Part shown: positions 12,675 through 24,100 of the stretch, piece after piece
Numbering within the stretch: the stretch's first letter is position 1
How the letters are laid out: each line of letters opens with the position of its first letter
Assembly: GCA_033980235.1 (NCBI GenBank)
Contig: CM067070.1
Coordinates: 24,268,699-24,332,698 of the forward strand
Direction of reading: 5' to 3'
Length of the DNA stretch: 64,000 nucleotides
Source: Diadema setosum
Taxonomy: Eukaryota; Echinodermata; Echinoidea; Diadematoida; Diadematidae
The notes under the pieces: model-generated
The model's input: only the letters and a program-made list of their open reading frames with translations
Database searches by the model: none
What the model was told of the DNA's origin: nothing
Translations under genes and position numbers: made by a program

Positions 12675-13040
12675 TGTTGCGGCTTTCACTTTCAAAGTTT
12701 CTGTCCCTAGAATAGGCCTTCTTTCAAGCAGGTCTGCGCTATGGACGGCCGGTTGTGGAAGTAGTTTGGATAAATTGCACTTATTGTACTGTTCAAGAAC
12801 TCCAAGAATAAGAAATCTATTTATTCGATGTAATGTTAGACTGGGTTCTAGGGCCTATCTGTATCTAACGAACGGCCTGCACGTACAAAATACACCCGAA
12901 AATGCAACGGTACCATACGTTAGGTAGGCCTACATAACATAACAATAATACACGATCTTTTGTTTGCGCGTTTGGTTCCCTCCATCCAGCGCTAGCACGC
13001 GCGCACTCACGTCACGCGTTGCTTCAGCGCGCGCGTCCTG

Positions 13041-15525
13041 AAGCAGCAAAGCATGTAGCAGTTTAGGAAAATTTAGATCGATTTTCCAGACGCGACCCAT
13101 TTTTTTTTTTTACTTGTTTATTTCTTTTAATTCTATTTATTCTTATTATTATTTTTTTTTAACCTACATGTAGGCGACATTATCATGGATAGACCAAAGT
13201 GACATTTTGTTTGACTCTCAGTTTTGGCACCACTTGTCTAAAATAAAACCCACTGAACTCAGTGGTAGAACCGCGAGAGTATCTTCGTAGCGGTTGCGCT
13301 GCCCTTCATCAACAAGATGCAACCTCCTGCTGGGTCCCACATGCTGTAAAAAGGGACCAATGTTTTTACTTGCACAGACACTCTCACTTTTATTGTACAT
13401 AAGAGAGACATACACAACCTTGTCACTTTGGCACCTCCATTGGCACATGACACGATGTGCATCCCGGTATAGCTTCCTTGGAGCTGCGAATGGGATTACT
13501 GCAACAAGTAACAAGTAACAAGTAAAGGAGCTTGGGGGAGAGATGCAGCCCCCCACAGAGCTGCATTTACATATCGCTGTATAATACAGCTCTATGAGCC
13601 CCCCCCCCCCCCCACACACACACACACACATCCTTTGTATTGTTTAAATGTGGGGAAAATGGGATGAAAAAAAAAAAATCACAACACACCCCATGACACC
13701 CCAAAGGTCTGTCCGAAGAGACAATATACCATTGTACCATAATCAGACAAGAAGTTTGCATTTATTACAGGAAAGATACAATATTGCGATTTGCGCATGT
13801 GCAAAATAAAGGTCTAAAATGAGAATGTTTGTGTATTTGCCATTGACTTTCAAACGAAAAGAATCCTCAGGCAAATGAGGATTAAGTTGTGTGTTTCACC
13901 TTGTTAGAACGCACAGGTGAAAGCGATTCATCAATAATGTTTAACAAAAGCTGCACACGCATTTCATTGACATTGACTTCAAAGGTGGCATGCTTCAACA
14001 AAAAAAAAAAAAAAAAAAATGCTCTGTCACAGGTCCTTTCCATGTTATTTGAAAGTCTGTGGTGTAGGGGTCAAATAATGAGACATGCGCTAACCATGAA
14101 CTCCCTTATTGGACCACTCTGGAACAGCACAGAGAAAATGACAGGCTTACCATTATGTACAAAATGCACAATAATCTTATTCATCTTTCGGCACATGACT
14201 ATAATATCAAACAGGTTACTCAGTTGACGAGAGCCACCCAACCACATTCCAATCAGATACTGACCGTAAAAACAAGGGGGGGGGGGGGTGATGAACAGGA
14301 CTGGTGCTACTTGACGGTTCTCATCAGCAGCGTGCATCTCGGCCAGACTACTACATGTGGCACCAAAATAAAATATTTTGTTTGTAACGCTCTCCATTAT
14401 GACGTCATAGAGGCTCCGATGGAACGCCCGTCGGTTCAAATGTATTTCCACTTAATAGCGTCGTAATGAAAGAGCACTTACTAGTACCTCTTTCAGAGAG
14501 CAGGGGAATACCCGTAAGATAATGTCAGTCCCATTTAAGTACTTTTCATAAAAAGAAAATATGACATTTTGTGAAATTCTCTTTTTATTTTCTTTATATT
14601 GCTGTGCCTGCATGAAGTAATAAACTCTGGATGCTTTCTCATCCAGCGATGGCTGCAACGAAATTGCATGTACGGTAGGTCTAAACTTTTGAACGGATTG
14701 TCTGATCAGTTTTCATCAAACTTTCACTGCGTTCTGATAGAGTATTCATTGCATTCCCCCAATCCACAAAATGTACATACAAGTAATTGTGTTTTGAACC
14801 CCTTCAAGAACACTCAGTGAAAAAGAAAATAGAGATTAAAGAGACACTTAGGTCAGTTTTTGCTGCTGATGGAGATGTTATGGCGACAAGGGATCGATCA
14901 TAATTCATTATCGCAAACAAAACGACAAAGATTATAAAAAAAACCCTGTACAATATTATAACAGATGCGAAGACGTAACAGATTACTTCCTGAAGTTTAT
15001 TGGAAAAGGCGAAAAAAGTATGAATCTCTAAAATCCAGAAAGTTTTACCGTCGCTGCCGATTGAAATCCAGTCTTTGTAAAACGGGGTTTACAGGTATAC
15101 CTTTAAAAAGGGTCAGGCTGTTTTGAGACTATCCTAATGTGCCAGTGTCTGCAATCGTCAAGCTCTCAGCACAGAGGCACGCGAAGAATCTGGGCCTGGG
15201 CGAGGCTGCTATCCGATCGCCGCAAATTGCCAAAACGCGTGCATGACTGTGTCCGGGCCTGTATACAATACAATAATTCCCAGTGAACATAAGTGGGTGT
15301 TAACATTAGTATAATTATGTATTAAACCAATGTGGTATGATACGCAACCTTGGCAAACCGATCATAATAACTTAAACTTTAGAGATATGACTGACAATTT
15401 CACATTTTTGTTTGATCATTGACTTTGAACACAAAATAGTAATAATAATAATGATCATAATAATAATAATAACAATGATAACAATGATAATAATAATAAT
15501 AATAACAATGATAACAATGATGATG

Positions 15526-15556
<31 letters not shown>

Positions 15557-16300
15557 TAACGATGCTCAATGCTTGTAGTTAAACTCACTCGCAAAATCAA
15601 ATTTACTGAGAACGGATATGCGGAGAAAGGCGAAAAAGGAGAATGAGAGAAATTTAAAAGGAACTTGGAGAAGATAAAAGGAGGTGATGGGGCATTATAA
15701 CCATTTCTGTACCAGGATCTGTGCGTACTGGTAACAGGGATTTCCTGTTCCAAGTGGCAGCACTCGGAGCACACCGTCTCAGTCATTTTCTTAATCGCAG
15801 AGCCCTTCTTGCACGACGATGGTGATGCCATTGATGCCACAGGGCATAATAATTTCGGTAGAATCATGTTTAAGTTATAATTAACAAAATTGAAAAAAAA
15901 ATACTTCAACATCTTCAGTAGATCACAAAAACTCGAATTTTCATTACATTTCATATCAATTTATTTTCATATTTCTCACATATATCACAATAAAGTATAT
16001 AAATACGAAAATTATATACGAAACATAAATAAGATGAAACTTCACCGGAATGGACAAAAGTTTGTCTTGGTATAAACTCAAGATTTGTATACATGCGAAT
16101 TGAACTGTGGTCATGATGCGAAAAATGCAGCGAATTATGATAGTACTATCGCTCGACTGTTTTTCTCTCTCTCTCTCTCTTAATGACACACTGAGCTATC
16201 TGCCTGAATGGGTATACAATGTAGACATCTGCTTGCATCATTCATCAATTTCGAAGATGCACCCATTTTCACAAGGGATCTATGAAAAGAGAGTTGACTA
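13041..16300. other. Intergenic, low-complexity, no gene seen
   Basis: Upstream spacer of the lysozyme gene. It has a GC-rich patch at 12960-13040 (possible promoter side), homopolymer C/A runs near 13600 and 14000, and an ATA/ATG-rich microsatellite at 15438-15560. A minus-strand open frame over 15640-15850 has raised GC and five Cys codons, but no family match or splice partner. Confidence 0.5.
15438..15560. repeat. Imperfect (ATA/ATG)n microsatellite
   Basis: About 120 bases of TAATAATAA interspersed with CAATGATAA units. Confidence 0.9.
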
Positions 16301-16303
16301 TAA

Positions 16304-16855
16304 GGGCGGTGAGTTGGCTCAGTCGGTAGCGCGTCTGCCTCACGATCCTAAGGGTCTGATGGGTTCGAACCCGAGTCTGGACTGAGCAATGTTGTGTGTG
16401 ATCATACCGTCCCCTCTAGCAAAAGGCAAAACACTCTGTCCCTCGGATAGGACATAAAATGGAGGTCCCGTGTATGAGAGAGTCATTGAACTCATGCACG
16501 TAATTGATTGATCACTTTTTGCGATTTGCCACAATGTCATATGACCACCATATTCTTTTTAATATCATGTCTTTTTGTCATTGTTTGTACAGAGCACTGA
16601 AATAATCTGTCTGTTTTAATAATCATGATTGTAAAACATGTACAATTCAGCCTTTGGCTGCCAGACATGATTTTTAATAAAACCTGTTCAATTCAATTCA
16701 GTTCAACACGTAAAAGATCCCGCTTCATTCATTCATCGCAAAGAGCAGGGTGTTTAACCCAGTAAAGTGGTCCCTCCTCACGTCCAACTGGACCCTATGG
16801 AAGACCAGCTTAGTGTAGCTGAATATGGGCTATCAAGCCATCTTCTTAGATGGAA
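16304..16855 (+). mobile_element. tRNA-derived SINE split by a later insertion
   Basis: The head resembles a tRNA: A box TGGCTCAGTCGGTAGC (from about 16315) and B box GGGTTCGAACCC (16361-16372), followed by the SINE body (GGACATAAAATGGAGGTCCC). The body stops at 16503 and resumes at 16707 with AAAGATCCCGC, so 16504-16706 is an insertion. It is not a functional tRNA: stem pairing is poor and the anticodon arm is irregular. Confidence 0.8.
16504..16706 (+). mobile_element. LINE 3' end inserted in SINE, (TTCAA)n tail, 7-bp TSD
   Basis: 203 bases ending in AATAAAACCTGTTCAATTCAA and flanked by the direct repeat CACGTAA (16497-16503 and 16707-16713). Removing it restores the SINE. A terminal pentamer tail is typical of 5'-truncated CR1/L2-like LINEs. 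Confidence 0.75.
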
Positions 16856-16859
16856 ATTA

Positions 16860-18250
16860 ATGAACAAACTAGAAAATTTACACACTGGAAGGATGTATTG
16901 AAGTATAAGAAAGGTACTGTGACATTCTAAAGTAGGCACAGAGAAGTTTCATAGAGGATATTTATCATTAATATATTCATTTTAATTGTATACACTATCA
17001 CTAAAAGAGGATTTTCGTTATCTTACGGAAATTCAACCAACCCTTTCACAACCATTTTATAGCCAAAATGTCATTGCTACGACGGACGTAATAAATCATG
17101 GTTTTCTGGCCAAGGTGGGGTTAAACTAGAAATTACCATGGTGAAACCTTGCCCAAATTGAGTTAAATTTTAAACAATTCTTTGTCCCCGTACAAAACAT
17201 GATGATGTACATGGCGTCTCATTATGCATGCACGCAGTTCACACTAAAACTATCATAGCAGTCACATCTTTCATAAAGCTAACCCTTTTATTATATAAAA
17301 ACCATTTGGAACGCCCTGAGCATTAATGATATTTAAGATATCATCGGAAGCTATTATTTTTTTCGCATTGATGAAAGCATGGACATATTGTCGAATTGCA
17401 TTTCCTTTGTTTTCTTAACGCAATTTTGAAATGCGAAAAAATGAAGGCCAGAAGAAAAAGTAATAAAACCTTAAAATGTAAAAAGCAATGTATTTTATAG
17501 ACAAAGGGGAAGGTGTAACTCTAGCTACTGGAGAGTTATATCATTAAAACTCTCGTGAACAAATAAACGGGAAAAAAAAAATAAACACGCACTGTTGAAT
17601 GAGAGCGGGAAAATGGGTGAGGATACCATCCGAACTGTTGTCATCAGCCTTTGCCATAACATTGTCATATCCAGTGCTTCTTTTGCATGCCTATCTTGAT
17701 TGGCAAAGCATGTTCTCTGGCTTGAATGAGATATTTTTATTGTCTAGCGATGAGCTACTCAAGCTGTAACTTTACCGGTCGCTAAATGTCACCGATCACT
17801 GATATATTTGAATGGCGGCCTATACCCTCTGTGCTATAACTACCGCCTGTTAGCGAGCTTTAGATACCACGTGACCGCCGGCGAATCTGATAACCGGATG
17901 GCACGCCGACTACGCGATGAGGTCAATGTCGCGCAGTGAACATTCCGTTCATGTTACCTCATTGTGATCGTGGGAGGGCGTGATGCGGCTTCTGCGATAG
18001 TAATTCGGGAAGTCTGGGATTTAATAACCCTCTGGCCCCCGTGCCAGTATACTGAACATGCAATGAATGTATGCTTATGAAAGTCTTAAACTGTTCGACG
18101 TTCTTTTCTCCATATACAACGCAATAAATGAAATCTGAAAAAGAACTGAAAGAAGTTGCGGTGAGCAGACACACACATCATCACAAGCAAGTAATTTCTG
18201 ATACAGAGTGATGTTATTTTGGTGTACGACTTATTCTCGTTTACATTTTT
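16860..18250. other. Intergenic, no gene seen
   Basis: AT-rich spacer. A CpG-richer patch at about 17810-17960 (words such as GTGACCGCCGGCG) has no adjoining open exon. Nothing else is recognised. Confidence 0.45.
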
Positions 18251-18252
18251 CG

Positions 18253-18306
<54 letters not shown>

Positions 18307-18404
18307 TATACAAATATATATCTATATATATATACATATATATACATATATATATATACAAATATATACATATATATACATATATATACATATATATATA
18401 CATA
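18253..18404. repeat. (TA)n / (TACATA)n microsatellite
   Basis: About 150 bases of TA repeats with periodic CA interruptions, directly abutting the perfect hairpin at 18406. Confidence 0.95.
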
Positions 18405-18405
18405 C

Positions 18406-18508
18406 ATATCAAGAGTAAAAACAGTCGTATAAACACCGCAGGAGCCAATTTTTTTTTTTTTTTTTTTGGCTCCTGCGGTGTTTATACGACTGTTTTTACT
18501 CTTGATAT
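18406..18508. repeat. Perfect 43-bp inverted repeat around a T17 loop
   Basis: Arms 18406-18448 and 18466-18508 are exact reverse complements, 43 of 43 (core AACACCGCAGGAGCC). The 17 bases between them are all T. Confidence 0.95.
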
Positions 18509-18509
18509 C

Positions 18510-20220
18510 TATTTACTACACACCGACGCAGACTTTCATATTTTGATATGTATATACTATCAGTACTGTATATGGCATTGACGAGGATTCGCTATACCTT
18601 GTGGCGTTATTCATCAATTAAAAGAGGGAAAAAGGACGGTTGACTGGATTTTTGTGACATGTCTCTCTCTGTCCTCTACGGCTTATGACGGAATCACACT
18701 CAGATTCTCTCCCCCTCCCCCTCTCTTCATCTCCATGTCACACGATGATAATACCACAATGCTTTTTAATACACCTTGTCCTTTCCGATGCCACCATGCA
18801 TGCACTTAAAGTTTATCAGACACATACAACATCTTTGCTTTCTTTCTTTTTTTAATTGCACATCAGAGAAAGATGAATATACAGACCAATCATAAAGAGA
18901 GGGAGATGAATATTTATAATGCGTATATAATCTTATAAGCAAATCGTTATAATGTATGTAGTTATAGTCACTGTTGAGCAAATAACAACATGATCCTATG
19001 CCAGGGACAGGGAGGGGAGGGGACCTCTTATCATAATTCATGCGTACTCTACAGACCCCTCCTATTACCCCACCTCATTGCAGGCATGCATTATTTTCAT
19101 TCCATCTCGACCTCTACCGATCCGCTTAACTCACGTATCCTATACCGCCACAACAATCTCTCATACCACCAGCAGCCCCACCTTTCCATCAACCCCGATC
19201 CTCTCTGGTTACTTGAGTCCCGACAAAAGTGCCCGATGTATAGGTCACGATGGACCATGAGTATCATGAAGCTAAACAAGCCAATCCTATGAGACAGATG
19301 AAGTTGCATAAAGATATCGATAACTCAGTCACAGGCATCCACGGTTCACAATAGTGTGAAGCATAAATCAGAACGCATTAGCTTCAGAGGTTAAACTAAC
19401 AAGAGAGAAGGAACTATAATAGGTGTAGCACAAGTTTGTGTTCCATTGTAATTCATTGATCAAACCATAGCAGGTTGATCTTCAACTGCGTTACTGGTCA
19501 GTCCTATACTCGAATTGACGTTAATTGAAAGGGAAATCGTGAGAGAGGATGACAGGGAAAGGTATAATGTTGGTATTGTGCAGGAGGGGGTGATAAGAGT
19601 AATGACATGGTGATGCTCCTGCCTTCACCGTGGACACATTTCTTTTTCTTCTTTTTTTTTTTCTCTCTCTCTCTTACAAAGACGATCGTGATATTCCCTT
19701 GAAAAAAAAAAAAACAAACGTTTGTAAGAGAGGGCATGTCAATTATAGGCCCTACGCAAAATTATATGACCTGATTTTGACAATAATTAATGTGAATTAA
19801 AATGTATGGCTTGTTCGGTAAATTAATATTCCCAGTATTAGAAAGGGCGTATTATAGTCCCCCGTAAGTTGGAAGTCAAAAGTCAATGGATTTCAAAAGA
19901 GTGTCCTTGAATAAATAAGGATGACTTTTCACTCAGCCCTATCGATAGCTTCTGGTTACCAACGACCATTGATATTATGCACGGTGGATACGGTGTCGGG
20001 TGTTCACTGCAGTTAAGCCTGTACAGCATTTGTGACAGTCGACTTCTGTTTGACAGTCCAAGATGAGAATATGAGATGAGGGGCACCATACCTCTAATCC
20101 CCGTCAGCCCATGGTCTATTGCTCAGCTCACAAAAGATCCACCCACCCTACCGGGGAGCTTTTGCTCGATGACAAGTGATGGTTTGAGGGGGTAAGGCTG
20201 TGAATACATGAAGTGGGGAT
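18510..20220. other. Intergenic, no gene seen
   Basis: Pyrimidine-rich tracts (18660-18725) and a CT/T tract at about 19640-19676. No exon is supported on either strand. Confidence 0.45.
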
Positions 20221-20224
20221 GCCC

Positions 20225-20365
20225 TGGAACGAAGCCAGCTTTATAGCGGGCCGCGGCTCGGGAGGGCGGTTTATTAGCGGACGCGTCTGGTGAGCAAAGT
20301 CACTTCAGCCCTGTCACATTCAAGGAATAGTTATCCGGAACAATACACCGCTGCATTTGGGAAAG
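20225..20365 (+). promoter_or_regulatory. Possible HSP70 promoter and 5' UTR exon
   Basis: A GC-rich island in AT-rich DNA about 0.9 kb before the HSP70 ATG. It has a TATA-like CTTTATAG at about 20237 and a good donor (GGGAAAG|GTATGT) at 20366. A pyrimidine-rich acceptor (CTTTATTAG) lies about 45 bases before the ATG. A leader exon spliced to the coding exon is a common HSC70 layout. This is inference; no transcript evidence is available. Confidence 0.3.
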
Positions 20366-20712
20366 GTATGTTCACATTGACATGTTGTGTTGTCCCATAC
20401 AGTAGAAGTTTTCTCTCCGCAGTGCTATTACTCTTCGTATATAGGCTCAAAACGAAGCACGTAAGGTTTAATTTCTTCCCTTTTCTGCGTTTTACAAACT
20501 AAATGTCAAAGTTATTTCTATACTTTAAAAATCTGAACTAACAAGGAGGTATCAGTACTTGAGAGTGACACCTCCTTGGTTTAGAATATCTATGGTGATC
20601 ATCGAAATGTATAATAATTAATTATGCATAGGCCTACAGTGTAGTGTTCATCTTTTGGGCAAAGTAACTGAATATCATCTGGAATTAGTGAGGACGTAGC
20701 ACGATTTAAATG

Positions 20713-20905
20713 TACACTCTAAAAACACAAATGTTGAATTAGCATTTAAAAGGGCAGAGGAGTGACAACATTTTCAAAGTGTTGGTTTTCCTGCTAGATT
20801 CAACATTTAAAATGTTATTTTAAAAGTTGGATGCAACACTTCAAAAATGCTGTCACTCCTCGGCCCTTTTAAATGTTGATTCAACATTTGCGTTTTTAGA
20901 GTGTA
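20713..20905. mobile_element. MITE with long TIRs, TACACTCTAAAAAC termini
   Basis: About 65-bp inverted repeats: TACACTCTAAAAACACAAAT at the left against ATTTGCGTTTTTAGAGTGTA at the right, continuing through AAAAGGGC and GAGGAGTGACA. It lies just upstream of HSP70, between the putative leader exon and the ATG. Confidence 0.8.
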
Positions 20906-21199
20906 TGGAATAGCCTTATATTGAGCGCATCCTTTCACATGGAGTCCCATTCCCCTTGCGTCTGTCTTTACTGAACTTCAGTTCAGTGTGCTCAAATTAT
21001 ATGCATACTTACCTTTGGATGTATTTCCTCTCCAACTACCCGCGTCTCTACCCCGGTCTCCCGACCCACCAATATCCTTACCCCTTCCCCTCCTCAATCC
21101 TCTATCGCACAATTTCACCTACTTCTCTTTTTCCTCATCCCGATCTTTATTAGATTCCCTTGATTGGATTACACTCACTTTGAATTAAAGACCAGCGCG

Positions 21200-24100
21200 A
21201 TGTCGCAGCCGAAGGCTATCGGGATCGACCTGGGCACCACCTACTCCTGTGTAGGGGTCTTCCAGAACGGACGCGTGGAGATCATCGCCAACGATCAGGG
21301 CAACCGCACGACGCCGAGCTACGTCGCCTTCACCGACACCGAGCGACTGATCGGTGACGCGGCTAAGAACCAAGTTGCTATGTGAGTTTATAGAAGAATG
21401 ATTTATTGAGATAATTCATCTTATACCTCAAGTTATTTTCACCTAAATCTCCTGCAACGTTTTGATTAAAATTAATGCTAATTGGTATATCGTTTTGTTT
21501 GAGAGTATTAATATTCAGATCTTAAAGGGATGGTACAGTATTGGTGGAGATGAGAATTGGGCTTTTAACTTTTTGCGAGATACCAAGAAAACACTTATGA
21601 TATACTACAGAGCATACCATTTTAAGAGGAATTCAAAGTTTATTTGATGAAAACCGGGTTTGGAATGACTGAAACATCCGAAAACAAAGTAAAACACAGC
21701 GATCGTAATAAAGTGTGGGTCCCACACTTTATTAGAATCGCTGTTTTTTTGGATATCTCAGCCATTTCAAAACCAATTTTCATTAAATAAACCTTGAATT
21801 CCTCACAGAATTACATGCTCTTTCATATTTCATAATAGGTTTCTCATTATCTCACCAAAAGGTGTTAGAAATCTGAAATTAGGTCTCAACCAAAACGATC
21901 CCTTTAACTTTATGGGAGATAATTAGAAACTACTTATGATATATTAAAGAGCATACAATTTTGAGAGGTATTCAAAGTTTATTTGATAAAATCGGTTTTG
22001 AAATGGCTGAGATATTCAAAAACAAAGTGAACTATAGTGATCCTAATGAAAGGTGTGTCCTACCTTTCATTAGGACCTCTTTTGTTTGCACACAGAACAC
22101 TACAACGTTGTACTCGACGTATACGCTATAAGAAGTATTTATGGATAAGGATTTTTCTGTCAAAAATTCACAGAACACACTTTCTTTCCTCCACAATCGT
22201 GTGCTCACAGCGTTATGACCCAAGGGGCCTTGGGGGGGGGGGATTGTGAAGGTATCGATGTTCAAATATTGAAATTACAGTAGTTCATGCTGGCATCTTC
22301 GACACTGTGTCAGGCATGTAAACGCAACATTTTATCGCTGAAATGAAACGCAAAACGGCAGGAACAGAATTTACATCAGCTTATTCATAAGGACAAACGG
22401 TTTTATGCATAGTCAAGGGGGAAAAACAGAATAAGATTTAGACATTGAAAAGAAAAGTATCAGTTTAATGTATTTATTTTGCTTTGTTTTGTTCCGAATG
22501 AGGGCCGTTCTAAACAAACCAACAAACAGACATACATAAAACATTATTTTCTCTGCTATTTTAACTAACCAAAACCGACTTAAAAACGTCGTGTCAGCAC
22601 GTTCAAGCCCTTCACATAAAAAAAACATCAACAACAAGCAAACATCAAAGCCTTTTAATGAATAGAAGCCAACACGTAGGCTGTACAGCCGTCTCATCCA
22701 CATTCCGTCTGCCGTGGGTGCTCTAAAAGAAAACACCGGTCAATGTTTAGGCGGAAAGAGATTGACATTCCCCGCATGCCAACATTCATTTTTCATGGGC
22801 AGCCTTCAAGCCTACGAGAAATATAACACAGAGCGCACATGTTGCCCGGCTCGCTTGAACTTCACTTGGGCTATTTTTGGCTACCTCTGATGATGACTGG
22901 GGTGGTGGGGGTGGGGGGGGGGGATTAAAGATGGAAGGCATGAACAGAAGAAGGAGGAGGAAGAATATAGAACGATTTTGCATTTCCTCTCTCCTCATTC
23001 ATTCCCACTGAAAACATTCCTCCGTTGACGACCAGTGATCGTGGCGATGAAAACGCTCGAAGAATGTGAACATGACATTGAATGCCGTCGAGGGAGGCAT
23101 TGCCGTAAAATTAATGTTCCACGATGCGAAACAATTCCCTGTTTCTGGCTTAACTGTACTGGTCAGGGAGGTTTCTCTTACCTCCCTGTACTGGTATAGT
23201 GCCCTGTAATGTGCTTGCTGTTCTAATAGTATTAGCATAGAGCTTCAAGGTAACTCCATGGTCGTAACGGGCAGCTGTGTTTTGTTCATTATCATGCAAG
23301 GACGATTTTGATTTCAGTGATGCCTTGTCATTTAATTATCACCAATTAAAGATGATGCGTTTAACGGTACGTCCGATTGGAGATATTCAAATCCTCTATA
23401 AAGATTTTAGGTCAGCAGCGCACCCCTCTCGAATGCATAAAATCTGCAGAGCCTCTCTGAAAAAATAATGCACTCTCCCGTTGAGGGCGTTGTCTCGTGT
23501 GCAAGATCAGAGCCGTTTCCTCAAGATAACGACCGGACGGTGTTAGACAATCTACAATCGCATTCTAGCGATGTGCTGATGAGGAGGGGGCAGTAAACTT
23601 CAGGATGCTATATACCATCACAATAACGAATGTGAAAAACGGCACACACAGACTACATCAACATAACAAAACTATTTAACTCGGGTTACCCCAGTCTCAC
23701 AGTGACAGTAATCACCTCTTCTTTTTTTTCGGTGAAAATAGGCAAGATTTATGCCAACACATTGCATCGCTAATCTACAGTTTACATCAGACACACTGGT
23801 CGTTGTTCTAAATATATTGATCTTTGTTTATAATCTATTTGTCTTTTTCTTCCTGTTGCTGACAAAAAAGATCCGATTACAGAAATTCATGTAGATTATT
23901 CTCCAAATTGTCGAAGTTTGCTGAATGATATGAACAATAAGCTTTAAAAATACAAGAAAAATGTTCTTGCGAATAAAAGGTTTATTATCAAAGATCTACG
24001 GACAAGACATAACCAAGTCATTAAGACCTATACAGAATAGTTTGTCTCACAGCATTACACAAGATGGGAAATAATGATAATGCCCCACAGATTTAACTTT

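Noticed and set aside
12540..12927. Plus-strand frame over the lysozyme first exon
   Set aside because: Shadow of the minus-strand signal-peptide exon.
15400..15954. Minus-strand 184-aa frame with several Cys
   Set aside because: Half of it is translated ATA microsatellite. The Cys-containing part fits no family I recognise and has no splice partner.
16304..16385. tRNA-like block with A and B boxes
   Set aside because: It continues into a SINE body, and the anticodon and acceptor stems do not pair well, so it is a SINE head, not a tRNA gene.
18086..18448. Tyr/Ile-rich frames on both strands
   Set aside because: Translated (TA)n microsatellite.
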